DNA from: DATAFF01 sp963744915
GTDB taxonomy: Bacteria; Pseudomonadota; Alphaproteobacteria; Rhizobiales; Aestuariivirgaceae
Direction: 5' to 3'
Length of the DNA: 64,000 bases
NCBI GenBank assembly: GCA_963744915.1
Contig: CAVUUY010000013.1
Location: forward strand, 372,001-436,000
This document shows positions 54,341 to 63,966 of this stretch, piece by piece. The notes under the pieces are model-generated. The model did not search any database, was not told the DNA's origin, and was given only the letters and a program-made list of their open reading frames with translations. The position numbers and the translations under genes are program-made. Numbering within the stretch: the first letter of the stretch is position 1; each line of letters opens with the position of its first letter.

Positions 54341-55603
54341 TCATGCGGTCCGAGAGGACGGAAGACCCCGCGTGTCACCCAGCCCGAACTCGATCCGCGC
54401 AGCTGCGATCACCTCTTCGCTGGCGACGATGGCGAGCTGGAACTTGCGGGTCATTTCCTGAAGCCGGCTTGCCACGTTGACGGCATCGCCGATGACCGCG
54501 AATTCGAGCCGGCGCTCGCTGCCGATCTCGCCCAGCACGACCTCGCCGCGATGGATGCCGACGCCGATGAAGAGTTCCGGCAAGCCTAACGCCACCCGTC
54601 GTCGATTCCAGGCGGCGACCTTGTCGACCATCTGGCGAGCACAATTCAGCGCATTGGTGGAGTCCTGCGGCCCGACCCATGGCGTGCCGAATGTCGCCAT
54701 CAGCCCGTCGCCGAGAAATTTGTCGAGGGTGCCGTTGTTGTCGAAGACCGCGTCTTCGACGAGGCTCAGGAATTCGCGCAGGAGCGCCATGACCTCAGGT
54801 CCCGGCAGGGTGGAGCTTGCCCGGGTAAAGCCCCAGATATCGGCGAAGAGAACGGTGACCGTCTGCGTCCTGATCCGGCTCTCCTCGCCTGAGGACAGAA
54901 GTTCATCGACGATGTTGGGGGAGAAATAGCGGGCGAGCTTGGCGCGGCGCCGTTCGGCGTCCTGGGCGAGCTTCTCGGCCCTTTCGCGCTCGATGGCGGC
55001 CGAGATGAGCCCTGCCGCCGTCTTCAAGACATCGATCTCGGCGGTGCTCCACTGGCGCTCGCTATGGCAATCGTCAAATCCGAGGAAACCCCACCATTTG
55101 CCTGCCGCCATGATCGGGACCGAGACAAAGCCGTAGGTGCCGTGCTCGAGAAAGACCTGACGGGCATAGCCGGTGAGCGCGCTCAAATTGGCGGTGATGA
55201 TCTCGCCGCGCATCCGACGCCTGGTCCAATCGTCGAGGCTGCCATCGGGCTCGATCAACGGCATATTGTGGTAGCGGGAATCGTTGGAGATGGGGTCGAG
55301 CCCCGGCTCCGCCCAATCATAGCGGCAGCTCTGGACGAGATTGCCAGCGGCGTCATCATGGGCTTCAAAGAGGGTGACGCGGCTCATCTTGGTGGCCTCG
55401 CCGAGCCGCGCGAGAAGATCGGGCACGCAATCGCGCCAAGCCGGATCGGCGACGATGCGGGTCGCGGCATAGGCAACCGCGGACAGCATGGCGGTCCGTC
55501 GCGTCAGCTCGGCCATCGACGCGCTCGTGCCGTGGATATGCGAACCGTGCTCTGCTTGCTCTTCGGAGATGCGCTGCATCCCTCGTTCCCCCAAGCTCTT
55601 CAA
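54341..55603 (-). CDS. GAF-domain class III cyclase
   Basis: A 420-aa protein: N-terminal helical part, GAF domain (residues ~45-205, 'LLARLGEATKMSRVTLFEAH', 'GYARQVFLEHGTYGFVSVPI', 'KWWGFLGFDDCHSERQWSTA'), coiled coil 'ERERAEKLAQDAERRRAKLA', and a class III cyclase domain ('VTVLFADIWGFTRASSTLPG' with first metal Asp, 'LDKFLGDGLMATFGTPW' with the second, 'FAVIGDAVNVASRLQE'). The last ~13 residues 'GLGDTRGLPSSRTA' leave the family pattern; the neighbouring frame continues 'RPLGPHELRGRDGRLKLWG' and then to about 54230, so a frameshift near 54380 probably truncates the end. The catalytic core is intact. Confidence 0.8.
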   Translation of the reverse strand: MKSLGERGMQRISEEQAEHGSHIHGTSASMAELTRRTAMLSAVAYAATRIVADPAWRDCVPDLLARLGEATKMSRVTLFEAHDDAAGNLVQSCRYDWAEPGLDPISNDSRYHNMPLIEPDGSLDDWTRRRMRGEIITANLSALTGYARQVFLEHGTYGFVSVPIMAAGKWWGFLGFDDCHSERQWSTAEIDVLKTAAGLISAAIERERAEKLAQDAERRRAKLARYFSPNIVDELLSSGEESRIRTQTVTVLFADIWGFTRASSTLPGPEVMALLREFLSLVEDAVFDNNGTLDKFLGDGLMATFGTPWVGPQDSTNALNCARQMVDKVAAWNRRRVALGLPELFIGVGIHRGEVVLGEIGSERRLEFAVIGDAVNVASRLQEMTRKFQLAIVASEEVIAAARIEFGLGDTRGLPSSRTA

Positions 55604-55805
55604 ATCGCTCTGAGCTCGGCTCAGAGTCCACTCGCCTAATCTCAGCGGTCATCGCAGAGCTCGCGCTCGAGAGCGCAAGCTCGGCAAGATGCGACGGCGA
55701 GATCCTCGATCTCGCATGTCGAAACCGGTGAAGCTTGACCAGGATGCGGCAGTCGCAGAGCGGCCGAGCTGTGACGACGTCTACGCGATCTTCGCTTAAG
55801 CCGCC

Positions 55806-56612
55806 TTAGTGGACGCTGCCGAGGCCACCGCCACCGCCGCCGCCTGCTCCACCACCGCCTCCGCCAGCAAAAGCTGCCAGGCACGCTCCCGAGTCTAAGC
55901 GAAATCGCGGATCCAATTGCGCTTCCTTGTCGGCGACCGGGAAGAGATCTTCAAGTTCCTCGGGCGTATAGACGTCGGTTGAGCGCTGCGGCTCAGCAAG
56001 CGGGCCGTGGGCATCAGCGACAAGAAGGTCACAAGGATCGTTGAGCCAACGGCAATTGTTGTCGCCCATGGCGCCGGCATGTCGGCGGTCGGCTCGATCC
56101 TCAGGGGCATGGCGCCGGGAGCAGCATCCCGGTTGCAGAACCAAACCTGGCCGTTCATCAGCATCAAATTGATTCTGCCGTTATAGATGCTGCCTTCAAA
56201 GGCGGTGCCGCGAACGCCGATGGTGCCCTGCGGGGTCAGGATGCGATAGGCATTTTTGTCAAGGTGACCAGTGATGAACCGGAAGGAACCGGCAACGGCA
56301 TTGAGGCTGATCGAGGCAGGGTTGCCGCCGCCACCGGTCACAAATTTATCGACGGTGATCTGAGCATTCCTGCCGAGCACGAGCTTGGTACCATCGCCGA
56401 GTTCGAATTGTCCAAGGCCGGTCTCATTGGCGCGCAGCTTCTCATCGCGATAGATGGGATCGGCGGTGGCGATCGGTGCGGTCGCCGACGGCGCCTTGAC
56501 CCTCAATCGTATCCTGGGCGGAAACGGTCGATCCGACCTGTTCAACACCGAAGGCGTTCCCAGCGGCCAACATTAGGAGCGATGCCATGGTGGCGGCGCG
56601 GAAAAATGACAT
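55806..56612 (-). pseudogene. FecR-domain exported protein, two frameshifts
   Basis: Start ATG 56612 gives signal peptide 'ATMASLLMLAAGNAFG', then 'VEQVGSTVSAQ'; a shift near 56500 leads to the FecR domain in the second frame: 'ATADPIYRDEKLRANETGLG', 'QFELGDGTKLVLGRNAQITV', 'YRILTPQGTIGVRGTAFEGS' (the GVRGT signature). A shift near 56075 leads to the third frame with 'EELEDLFPVADKEAQLDPRF' and a Gly-rich tail ending LGSVH. FecR-domain proteins of this sort are exported and of unknown role. All parts are present. Confidence 0.65.
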
Positions 56613-57001
56613 GATGCGTCCCCTTCGGTGATAAACCCCTCAGAAATCAACTAACATAGTTCGGGAGAGTCGAAAATCAGATTGCCTGCCAAAGGCAGAG
56701 TGCCCGATCACTCAGTGCTCTGAGCGTTGCTATTTGGCAACGCATTTCGGGTTTTCGTCTCACTTCAAGCTAGCAGCCAATCAGAGCACAAATGAGGAAA
56801 TCTGCCGCGGCACTGCGTATTTGATCCAATTACAAACAGTAAACCGCTGTGGCCGCTTGCCCCTCTTCGTCGGCTCTTTTCCCTAAACTCGCCCCAATTG
56901 TTGGTGAAGGAGCCTCAATTGTGGAATCCTTGACAGGATCTTCTATGATGTCTCGGTGAGCCCATGGGCGGTAAGGGGGCTGAGGGGAATGAGAACTCTT
57001 A
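56613..57001. other. Divergent intergenic region before export genes
   Basis: About 390 bp between the FecR-like gene and the Wza-like gene, including the promoters for both. It is relatively AT-rich. No specific motif identified. Confidence 0.4.
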
Positions 57002-57598
57002 TTGGCGATCGGTCTGACCGGGCTCCTGATGTTGCAATTGGGCTGCGCCGGCAATGCCCCGACACTTGATTCTCGGCCGACGGCAGCGCTTTCTGCCGCC
57101 CCGACGGCAAGCACAACTGGTGCCCCGGACCTGGCGAGCAATGATTATAAGCTTGGTTCGGGTGACCGGATTCGGGTTTTGGTTTTCGGCGAGAGCAATC
57201 TTTCTGGCGAGTTTGAGGTCGGAGCCGCGGGGACGATCGATATGCCGCTCATTGGGTCGGTGCCTGCAATGGGGGTGACCGTTGGCCAGCTTCAAAGCGA
57301 CGTCACGACCCGCTTGCGCAATGGCTATCTCAACGATCCCAAAGTTTCGGTCCAGGTGCTGAATTACCGGCCCTTTTTCATCACTGGCGAGGTGCAAAAG
57401 ACCGGTGAGTTCCCCTATAAGGCGGGGCTTACCGTCCAGGATGCCATTGGGGTCGCTGGAGGCTACACTTACCGGGCCAATACCGGGCGGGTCTATATCC
57501 GCAGGGCGGGTGCTGCCCAGGAAGTCTCGGTCGATCTGACCCAGCGCATCAATGTCAATCCGGGCGACAGCATCCGCGTGCCAGAACGGTTCTTCTGA
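57002..57598 (+). CDS. Polysaccharide export lipoprotein (Wza/GumB-like)
   Basis: A 198-aa outer-membrane auxiliary export protein. Lipobox 'LLMLQLGCAG' (Cys at ~15), then 'DYKLGSGDRIRVLVFGESNL' and 'FEVGAAGTIDMPLIGSVPAM' (Poly_export domain), and SLBB-like 'YRPFFITGEVQKTGEFPYKA'. As read, the start is TTG 57002. ATG 56989, with a good GAGGGG site, is in another frame and would join if one base were removed ('MRTLI-AIGLTGLLML'), so a small indel at the start is likely. Works with the downstream Wzz/Wzc-like protein to export a surface polysaccharide. Confidence 0.8.
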   Translation: MAIGLTGLLMLQLGCAGNAPTLDSRPTAALSAAPTASTTGAPDLASNDYKLGSGDRIRVLVFGESNLSGEFEVGAAGTIDMPLIGSVPAMGVTVGQLQSDVTTRLRNGYLNDPKVSVQVLNYRPFFITGEVQKTGEFPYKAGLTVQDAIGVAGGYTYRANTGRVYIRRAGAAQEVSVDLTQRINVNPGDSIRVPERFF

Positions 57599-57895
57599 AA
57601 ACCGTTTACACAAAACTAACGGTAATTTCAAGGATTGCAGGGACTTGCAATGTGGCAGTTGTGTCACTTTCCGGCCAAACTCGCGACACGATATTGCGGG
57701 ACCGGAAATTGCAGTTGACCGGGGGAGTAGAGTTTAGGACAGTGGCGGTGAGCGGGCGGAGAGGGGTCTCCAATGATTCTGGCCTTGGGCAGGTTTGGAC
57801 GCGGACACGCATCGTCTGGCAGTCTTCCCGTTGAGCCAGTCAGGGGAGGATGCCTTTCGAAACTTACGGCAATCGGGTTCCGGGGAGCCATAATC

Positions 57896-59177
57896 ATGGC
57901 CACTAGACGGGCTGCATTGATGGCGGGAGCAGCGGTGGCTGCAATGGCGTTTGGCGGCGCCACAGCGCCCGCCTATGCCGCCGATCAAGGACCACCAGGA
58001 TGGGACCGGCTACCATGCTGGGTCGTTCTGGTTTCTGCAGGAGTATGAGTTTGGCGGTTTTTACGACAGCAATGTCTTTGCCGAGCCCAATGATCCGCAA
58101 GGTGGTTTTGGCGGCTATATCCAGTCGAATCTGACGGCCAAATCCGATTGGGGTCAGCATGGCGTGCAGGTCCGCCTCTTTAGCGACTACTATCATTATT
58201 TCGAACCGGCAGATGAAAATCTCAATCGCGCCGATGTCCTTGGCGAGGTCCGCGGCTTTGTCGATATCACCCATGATACCGTCCTCAATGGTGGCGTGAC
58301 ACTGCAATATGATCAGTTGGCGCCAGGCGATGTGAATGCGCCGTTGACCGCCGAGGAAGTGACGCCGGTCGCGCAAGCGCGGGTTTGGGGCGAGTTGACC
58401 AAGCAGTTCAATCGGCTCTATGCGTCTATCGGGGCCGATTTCGAGCCGCAGCAATATGGCGATAATCCCGAATCGCGGTTTGGCGATGATCTTCTGATCA
58501 ACACCAATGGGCTTGACGGCTTTGCGTGGTCGGGCGGCGGTCGATTGGGCTATGAGGTCTCGCCCGGTTACCGGGTGTGGGGCGATGTGCGCTACAATCA
58601 GGAGCGCTGGGATCATGAATTTGAGAATACCAATTCGGAGGGGATTTCGGGGCTGGTTGGGGCATCGTTCGAGGTCACGCGGCTGATCACCGGTGAAATC
58701 GGGGTTGGCTATTTCCAGCAGTGGTTCGAAGACAATGAGTTCGAAAACCCGAATGGGTTCGACTATCACGCGGCGCTGATTTGGAATCCCACACCTCTCG
58801 TGGCGGTGACGCTTGCAGCCGACCGAACAATCGAACCGGAATCGATCGAGGGTATTGCCGGATCGGTGCAGGATGCGGCCTCCCTCACCATCGCTTGGGA
58901 GGCGACGCACGCGCTTACGCTGACGCCGGTATTCCGCGTCTATAATGACGACTATATCGAGGAAAAGAACCACAAGAAAAACGAGGAAGAAGGGCAGGAC
59001 AACATCGATATCGAGGATTTTGCCTGGCAGGCGGGGATCTCGGCTGATTATGCCTTGAACCGCCTGTGGAGTGTGGGGGCTCATTACACCTTCACTGAAC
59101 GCGATGCCGAAGCAGATGATGTCGATCTTGGCTACGAGCGTCATTTCGTAGGGGTCTATGCTAAAGCGCGCCTCTGA
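57896..59177 (+). pseudogene. Outer-membrane beta-barrel protein, one frameshift
   Basis: ATG 57896 gives signal peptide 'TRRAALMAGAAVAAMAFGGA' ending APAYA; a shift near 57985 leads to the body 'GSFWFLQEYEFGGFYDSNVF' to the stop at 59177. The body (~395 aa) is rich in alternating aromatic strands ('DVRYNQERWDHEFENTNSEG', 'VGYFQQWFEDNEFENPNGFD', 'TPVFRVYNDDYIEEKNHKKN') and ends 'ERHFVGVYAKARL' with a C-terminal strand, as in outer-membrane barrels of exopolysaccharide clusters (capsule-export BBP2-type). Only one lesion. Confidence 0.7.
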
Positions 59178-59204
59178 CGGTGCCGGTTCCTTTGGGCTGG
59201 TGCT

Positions 59205-61523
59205 GGTGATCTGAGCGAGCAACGATTCGAGCAGGCAGCGCCACAAGGCGGCGGGCTCGATTTTCGCGAATATTTGCGCATCGCTCGTCGGCGCGGACCG
59301 ATGGTGGTGGCGATCGCCATTCTGGTCGGGCTTGATGGGCCAGCTCTATGCGCTGCAGCTGACGCCGCTTTATACCGCGCAGTGCGACTCTGATGCTCGA
59401 TGCGGGAAAGCAGAAGATCATCAATTCAGAGGCGGTGCTTTCTGGCCCCGATTCGGGGTGTATGGCGCCATCGAAAGTCAGATGGAACTGATGCAGGTCG
59501 CGCGATGTGGTGCGGCGGGCAGTCGAAAAGCTCAATCTCCAGTCACGGCCCCGCCGGTCAATGAGCCAGGTCCATATCGCCAAAATCCTGAGTCTCATCA
59601 TCCCGACCGGCAAGGAACGCGATCCGGTTGAGGATCGTGCTGCAGGAGACCGATGACCTCGAAGGGGCGATCGGCATGGTTGCAGGGCGGGCTCAGGGTC
59701 AGCCGGCGGGGATTTTCAACGGTCGTCGATCTTAGCTTCACCTCTGCCCAATCCGCAACTGGCCGCTTCCGTCGCCAATGCGCTGGCCGATGAATATCTC
59801 GTCGACCAGCTTGAAGCGAAATATGACGCGACCAAGCGAGCCACCGACTGGCTGAATGAACGGCTTGGCGAATTAAAGACCAAGGTGCAAGATTCCGAGC
59901 GGGCGGTCGAGCTGTTCAAGACGCGAGAACAATCTGGTCGAGGCGCAAGGATCGACTTTGAGCGAGCAGCAGGTCGCCAAGCTCAATGAGCAGTTGATCC
60001 TGGCGCGGGCCGAGACGGCGCAGGCCAAGGTCAAATTTGATCAGGTGAAAGAGGTGACCGGGCGCGGTGGCGATGCCTCGTCTTTTGCCGATGGCGCTGC
60101 AATCTGCCAGTGCTCGGTTCGCTGCGCGGCAAGGCGTCGGAGGCACGCCGCGCTCTTGGCCGAACTCACTTCGAAATATGGCTCACGTCATCCTTCGGTG
60201 GTGAGTGCGCAGGGCGCAGCTTGCCGATGCGACCCGGCAGATTAGCCGCTGAAGCCGATCGCATCATCACCTCGGCCGAGAATGAGTATCGGGTGGCGGT
60301 GAGTCGCGAGCAATCGATCAGCAAAAGTCTTGATGAGATGAAGGGGACGACGTCGGAGCTCAGCCAGGCGCAAATCAAGCTTCGCGAACTTGAACGCGAT
60401 GCCGCTGCCAATCGGGCGCTCTATGAATTCTTCCTCAGCCGCTTCAAGGAAACCTCGCAGCAGGAAACGCTGCAGACCGCCGATTCGCGAATCATTGAGC
60501 GCGCTTCGGTACCTGGCGGGCCAAGTGCGCCAAACAAGGAACCGGATCGTGAAGATGGCGGTGATGTTGGGTCTCGCCTTGGGGAGCGGACTTGCCTATC
60601 TGCTCGAGAAGCTCGATGCCGGGATTTCGCAGCAACGATCAGATCGAGACAGTATCTTGGGCGTGCCGGTGCTTGGGGTTGTTCCGCGGGCGGAGGGTCA
60701 TGCGATCGAGACGCGAAGCTTCTTGCAGCGGCATCAATATTTTCGCTCCCTCTGCTGCGGCTGTTCTGCGGTGGCAAGGGCAGGGCAGGGCGCAACAAGC
60801 GAATGGGGATTGCCCGTCTCGTTCATGACAATCCGTTGTCGCAATTCACCGAAGCGATTCGGGCGCTGCGCATGGGTATCAAATTCGCCAATGTCGATCG
60901 CCCGGCCAAGATCGTGCTGGTGACGTCGGCCCTGCCGGCGGAAGGAAAATCGATCATTGCGTCCAATCTGGCGCAGCAGGCGGCGATGGCGGGCGAACGG
61001 GTGATGTTGATCGACATGGATCTGCGCCATCCGGTGACCACCAGCATTTATGCCGCGGATGCCCGGCAGGGCTTTGTCGAGGTGATCACCGAAGATCTCG
61101 ATCTCGGTCAGGTTCTGCGGGTCGATCAGGAGACGGGCCTGACCATTCTGCCATCGCCGCGCGTCAAGGGCCTCACCCATACGGCGGAGATCCTGGCGAT
61201 CGCAGCGGGTGCGCGATTTTCTCACTCAAATGGCGCGGAGCTTTGATCTCATCGTCATTGATTCATCACCGCTTCTGCCGGTGACCGATGGGCGGGCATT
61301 GATCGATGCGGTCGATGGGGTGGTGCTGGTCATCCGGTGGGAGAAGACCCATCGCGAGGCGGTGCTGTCGGCCATCCGCCAAAGCCATGGCATTGGCGAC
61401 AAGCTTCTGGGCGTTGCCTTCAACGATGTGGTGGCGCAACGGGCGCGGCTCTATGATTATTACAAGAGCGGGTACTATATGAAGAAGTACCCCCATTATT
61501 ATGGTGCGGGCGGCAAGGCTTAA
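59205..61523 (+). pseudogene. Polysaccharide co-polymerase/tyrosine kinase (Wzz-Wzc/ExoP-like), many frameshifts
   Basis: About 770 residues in a single order but scattered over all frames: 'LDFREYLRIARRRGPMVVAI' (Wzz N-terminus), 'GQLYALQLTPLYTAQ', 'ASVANALADEYLVDQLEAKY', coiled coil 'LSEQQVAKLNEQLILARAET', 'AQIKLRELERDAAANRALYE', 'VMLGLALGSGLAYLLEKLDA' (second helix), then the BY-kinase: 'LVTSALPAEGKSIIASNLAQ' (Walker A), 'RVMLIDMDLRHP' (Walker A'), 'FDLIVIDSSPLLPVTD' (Walker B), ending with a Tyr-rich tail 'DYYKSGYYMKKYPHYYG', the autophosphorylation cluster. Every domain is present and conserved yet at least eight single-base shifts occur, which looks more like sequencing indels than old decay. 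Confidence 0.7.
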
Positions 61524-61988
61524 AGCACCCTCGATCCTGTTTCTCGGAACACTGCTGCTGATCGGCGGGCTGACGCTTGGATTGGGCACAAAGGCCTTCT
61601 CCGACATCAGACAGATCTATCGGCCAGAGGACCTAGCCTACAGCGAATCCACTCAGACCTTTCGCTTGTGGTTTCTCGAGGCCGCGGCGGCATGCTGCCT
61701 TCCGATGATGCCCTGATTGCGGCGGTGGCCGAGCGGTTGCGCACCATGCGAATCGACAAGCGCCGGGCGCTTGTCCATGCCTTGATGTCCGATCGCTATC
61801 TCGAGAGCCTGTGGAGCGACAAAAAGGATCGGCGCGCCAATCTCGGCGCCTTGCTCAAAGGCGTGCTCCAGGCGCTGTCCTCCTCGCCTCTCGAAGGTGA
61901 TCTGTGGTTGGCGGCGGCGCGGCTCAGGCGACGTTTCAGTGGCTTTGACGAGCAGGCGGAACGCTATCTTGCGGCATCGTTCCGCTAG
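61501..61988 (+). pseudogene. Exopolysaccharide-cluster membrane protein, one frameshift
   Basis: ATG 61501 overlaps the kinase end; a helix 'ILFLGTLLLIGGLTLGLGTK' is followed by 'YSESTQTFRLWFLEAAA'. A shift near 61690 leads to 'MLPSDDALIAAVAERLRTMR' and a helical C-terminus 'YLESLWSDKKDRRANLGALL' ending at 61988. Together a ~160-aa one-helix protein. Similar small VpsP-like proteins lie in exopolysaccharide clusters; this is a tentative comparison. Confidence 0.45.
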
Positions 61989-62503
61989 CAATTGGCGATG
62001 TTTTTTTGCTTGACTAAGTTCCTATACCGGTGAGCGCGGCAGAACGGATGTACCACGACAGGTGTATCCGCACAAATGGCCCGCACTTCCTCAAAAGACA
62101 GTCCTTGAACAGGGACAATCAAGATAATACCATCGACGGCCCAGGCTTTGACGTTTTCCAGGGCTTCGCCAAGCTGTTTGTTCGGCTCCGTAATGTTGAT
62201 GAGGATCACATCAAAGCCGCTGGTTTTAGCAGCCAGTTCGACGTTGAGGGCAATCTCCGCCAGACCGGGAAACCAACTTCCATACAAAACGATAGCAATG
62301 ATCTTGGATGATTTCGATGCCAGCTTGGTCGCGGCCTTGCTGGGCCGGTATCCCAACGTATCAATCGCCGCCTGGACGCGCTGGCGAGTTTCTTTCGACA
62401 CATACGGGTGATCGTTAATCACCCGCGAGACAGTTTGATAGGAGACGCCCGAAAGGCGGGCAACATCTAACATGGTCGGACGAGCAGGTTTAGCATTTGG
62501 CAT
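61985..62503 (-). pseudogene. LacI-family regulator, C-terminally truncated
   Basis: From ATG 62503: LacI helix-turn-helix 'TMLDVARLSGVSYQTVSRVI', hinge 'NDHPYVSKETRQRVQAAIDT' and 'LGYRPSKAATKLASKSSKII', then the first half of the sugar-binding domain ('VIIDG'-type fold, 'DGIILIVPVQGLSFEEVRAI'). Normal members are ~330 aa; here recognisable sequence stops near 62050 and a foreign ~20-residue tail runs to 61985. The lost half holds the rest of the ligand site. It was cut at the junction with the exopolysaccharide cluster. Confidence 0.8.
61989..62060. other. Probable chimeric or recombination junction
   Basis: The exopolysaccharide protein ends at 61988; within the next ~70 bp a LacI gene of different character begins truncated, and GC content and gene style change from here to the window end. 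No repeat or integrase marks the border. Confidence 0.45.
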
Positions 62504-62583
62504 CAGATTATCCGGTCATTGATAGGCGCACTGAACAGCGCCCAAATAGTAACGTAACTTGTCGCCGCGCCAAAACCGTTAGT

Positions 62584-63411
62584 TTATCCAATGAGCTGAT
62601 CAACGTGCGCTGTGATCGGATCGGCGGCGGGATCATCTTCTAACATCGGCGCGATCTCGGCCTGGCTGACGCGGAGTAGTTCGGCGGTGGTCATTTTCAT
62701 CAGCGCGTCGATCCCGCCGCCGCCCGCGTAGATGATCTCATAGTGCTGAACCGCCGGGTCCATGTAGATTGGCATTCGCGTTTTTAAGCCAATGGGCGGC
62801 ACTGTGCCCACCGCATACCCGGCCAGTTCAAGCACCTGATCGGCGTTCGCCAGCTTAACACGCTTGCGGTTCACAGCAAGCCGTTGAGCCAACTTACGCG
62901 GATCGACGCGGCGCGTACCACAGCCGATGACCAGGAAAGGCCGATCCTCCACCAGGAAAATCACCGACTTCACGATCTGATCGGCTTCAACACCCAGGGC
63001 TTCGGCGGCAGCGGGAACCGTCGGCGTTGGCGCGCCGGGATACACGATCTCGGCGGCGATCTGGTGATTGTCGAGATAAGCCTGCAAATTCTCCGGCGAA
63101 AGCGGTTTAGGAGCCGCCGGTGGAACGATTTCCGCGAACAGCACTTCGACGTTCGCAAAACTCATTAAATCTTTACCCGCCGTGACGCCCTCTGGCGATA
63201 TCAGCGCGGCGTCGAGTGCGGCGGCATTCTCGAAGAATACTTCAATGATCCGGTGATAGGGTGTTTCCCCCGCCGGGCCGCCCGTGACCATGTTTTCTTG
63301 AACAGTCTTCACGCCGGGCATTTTTTTGAGCAAATCGAGATGATGCCCATAACGGCGGTCAAAATCCGCGTTAGACTGGCTGCGTTTGAACAGCAAAACC
63401 AATTTGATCAT
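62584..63411 (-). CDS. EthD-YbaK fusion protein
   Basis: A 275-aa two-domain protein. Residues ~1-95 form a small ferredoxin-like EthD-type domain ('MIKLVLLFKRSQSNADFDRR', 'EVFFENAAALDAALISPEG'). From ~105 it is a YbaK/ProX-type aminoacyl-tRNA deacylase domain: 'VPAAAEALGVEADQIVKSVI', 'VIGCGTRRVDPRKLAQRLA', 'YAVGTVPPIGLKTRMPIYM' (GxxP and P-P motifs), 'YEIIYAGGGGIDALMKMTTA'. The second domain would hydrolyse misacylated tRNA; why it is fused to EthD is not clear. GC content is lower than in the rest of the window. Confidence 0.8.
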   Translation of the reverse strand: MIKLVLLFKRSQSNADFDRRYGHHLDLLKKMPGVKTVQENMVTGGPAGETPYHRIIEVFFENAAALDAALISPEGVTAGKDLMSFANVEVLFAEIVPPAAPKPLSPENLQAYLDNHQIAAEIVYPGAPTPTVPAAAEALGVEADQIVKSVIFLVEDRPFLVIGCGTRRVDPRKLAQRLAVNRKRVKLANADQVLELAGYAVGTVPPIGLKTRMPIYMDPAVQHYEIIYAGGGGIDALMKMTTAELLRVSQAEIAPMLEDDPAADPITAHVDQLIG

Positions 63412-63502
63412 CGAACCATACGCTTTCTGGTGAGTTGCTCATGGCGATCATGCCGCCACAAAGAAATGAAAATTCGTTTTTCTCTTGCTTTGCCTTCAAG
63501 AA

Positions 63503-63532
63503 TCTCCGCGTCCACTGCGTCCTCTGCGGCGA
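63503..63532. repeat. Short CTCCGCGTCC-type dispersed repeat
   Basis: An intergenic stretch made of two similar halves (TCCGCGTCCACTGCGT and CCTCTGCGG). Such CGCAGAGG/GACGCAG-type sequences are scattered in the genomes of several non-alphaproteobacterial phyla, as I recall. It lies between two genes of the tail region. Confidence 0.4.
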
Positions 63533-63543
63533 ATCTTTTATTT

Positions 63544-63891
63544 CTACAAAATTCTGCGCCGGAAATTCCGCCCGAAGATGACGCCGATCAGAAACGCAAA
63601 TAGAACCGCCTGCCAGGGTTTCGACTGGACCACAATGGTAGCATCCCCGGTGATCTGGTCGAGCGTGTGGCCGTGCAGATAGACGGCGGCGCGCTCCAGG
63701 CTGTGCGAAAGCTGCTGCGCCTGCCGGATCGCTACTTCATCCCCGGAGCGAAACGCCTCGGCCCGGATACGCTCCGCCGCGACGATCAATTGATCGGCGG
63801 ACGAGTCTTTGATCCCGTAGACACGCTGAACGGCTGAACGGCGAGCATCGCGCAGCGGCAGCCACTTAGGAGATACATCCTCTTGGGTCAT
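63544..63891 (-). CDS. Small membrane-anchored hypothetical protein
   Basis: A 115-aa protein from ATG 63891 with a soluble helical part ('QLIVAAERIRAEAFRSGDEV', 'QQLSHSLERAAVYLHGHTLD') and a C-terminal membrane helix 'AVLFAFLIGVIFGRNFRRRI', the layout of ElaB/DUF883-like proteins that anchor in the inner membrane. Assignment to that family is by layout only. Confidence 0.55.
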   Translation of the reverse strand: MTQEDVSPKWLPLRDARRSAVQRVYGIKDSSADQLIVAAERIRAEAFRSGDEVAIRQAQQLSHSLERAAVYLHGHTLDQITGDATIVVQSKPWQAVLFAFLIGVIFGRNFRRRIL

Positions 63892-63966
63892 GGTGCATTT
63901 TCCCTGTTTGCTTTTTGTCAGACGATACGCAAATATTACCCGAACCTTTTGCATCAGGAAACACCT

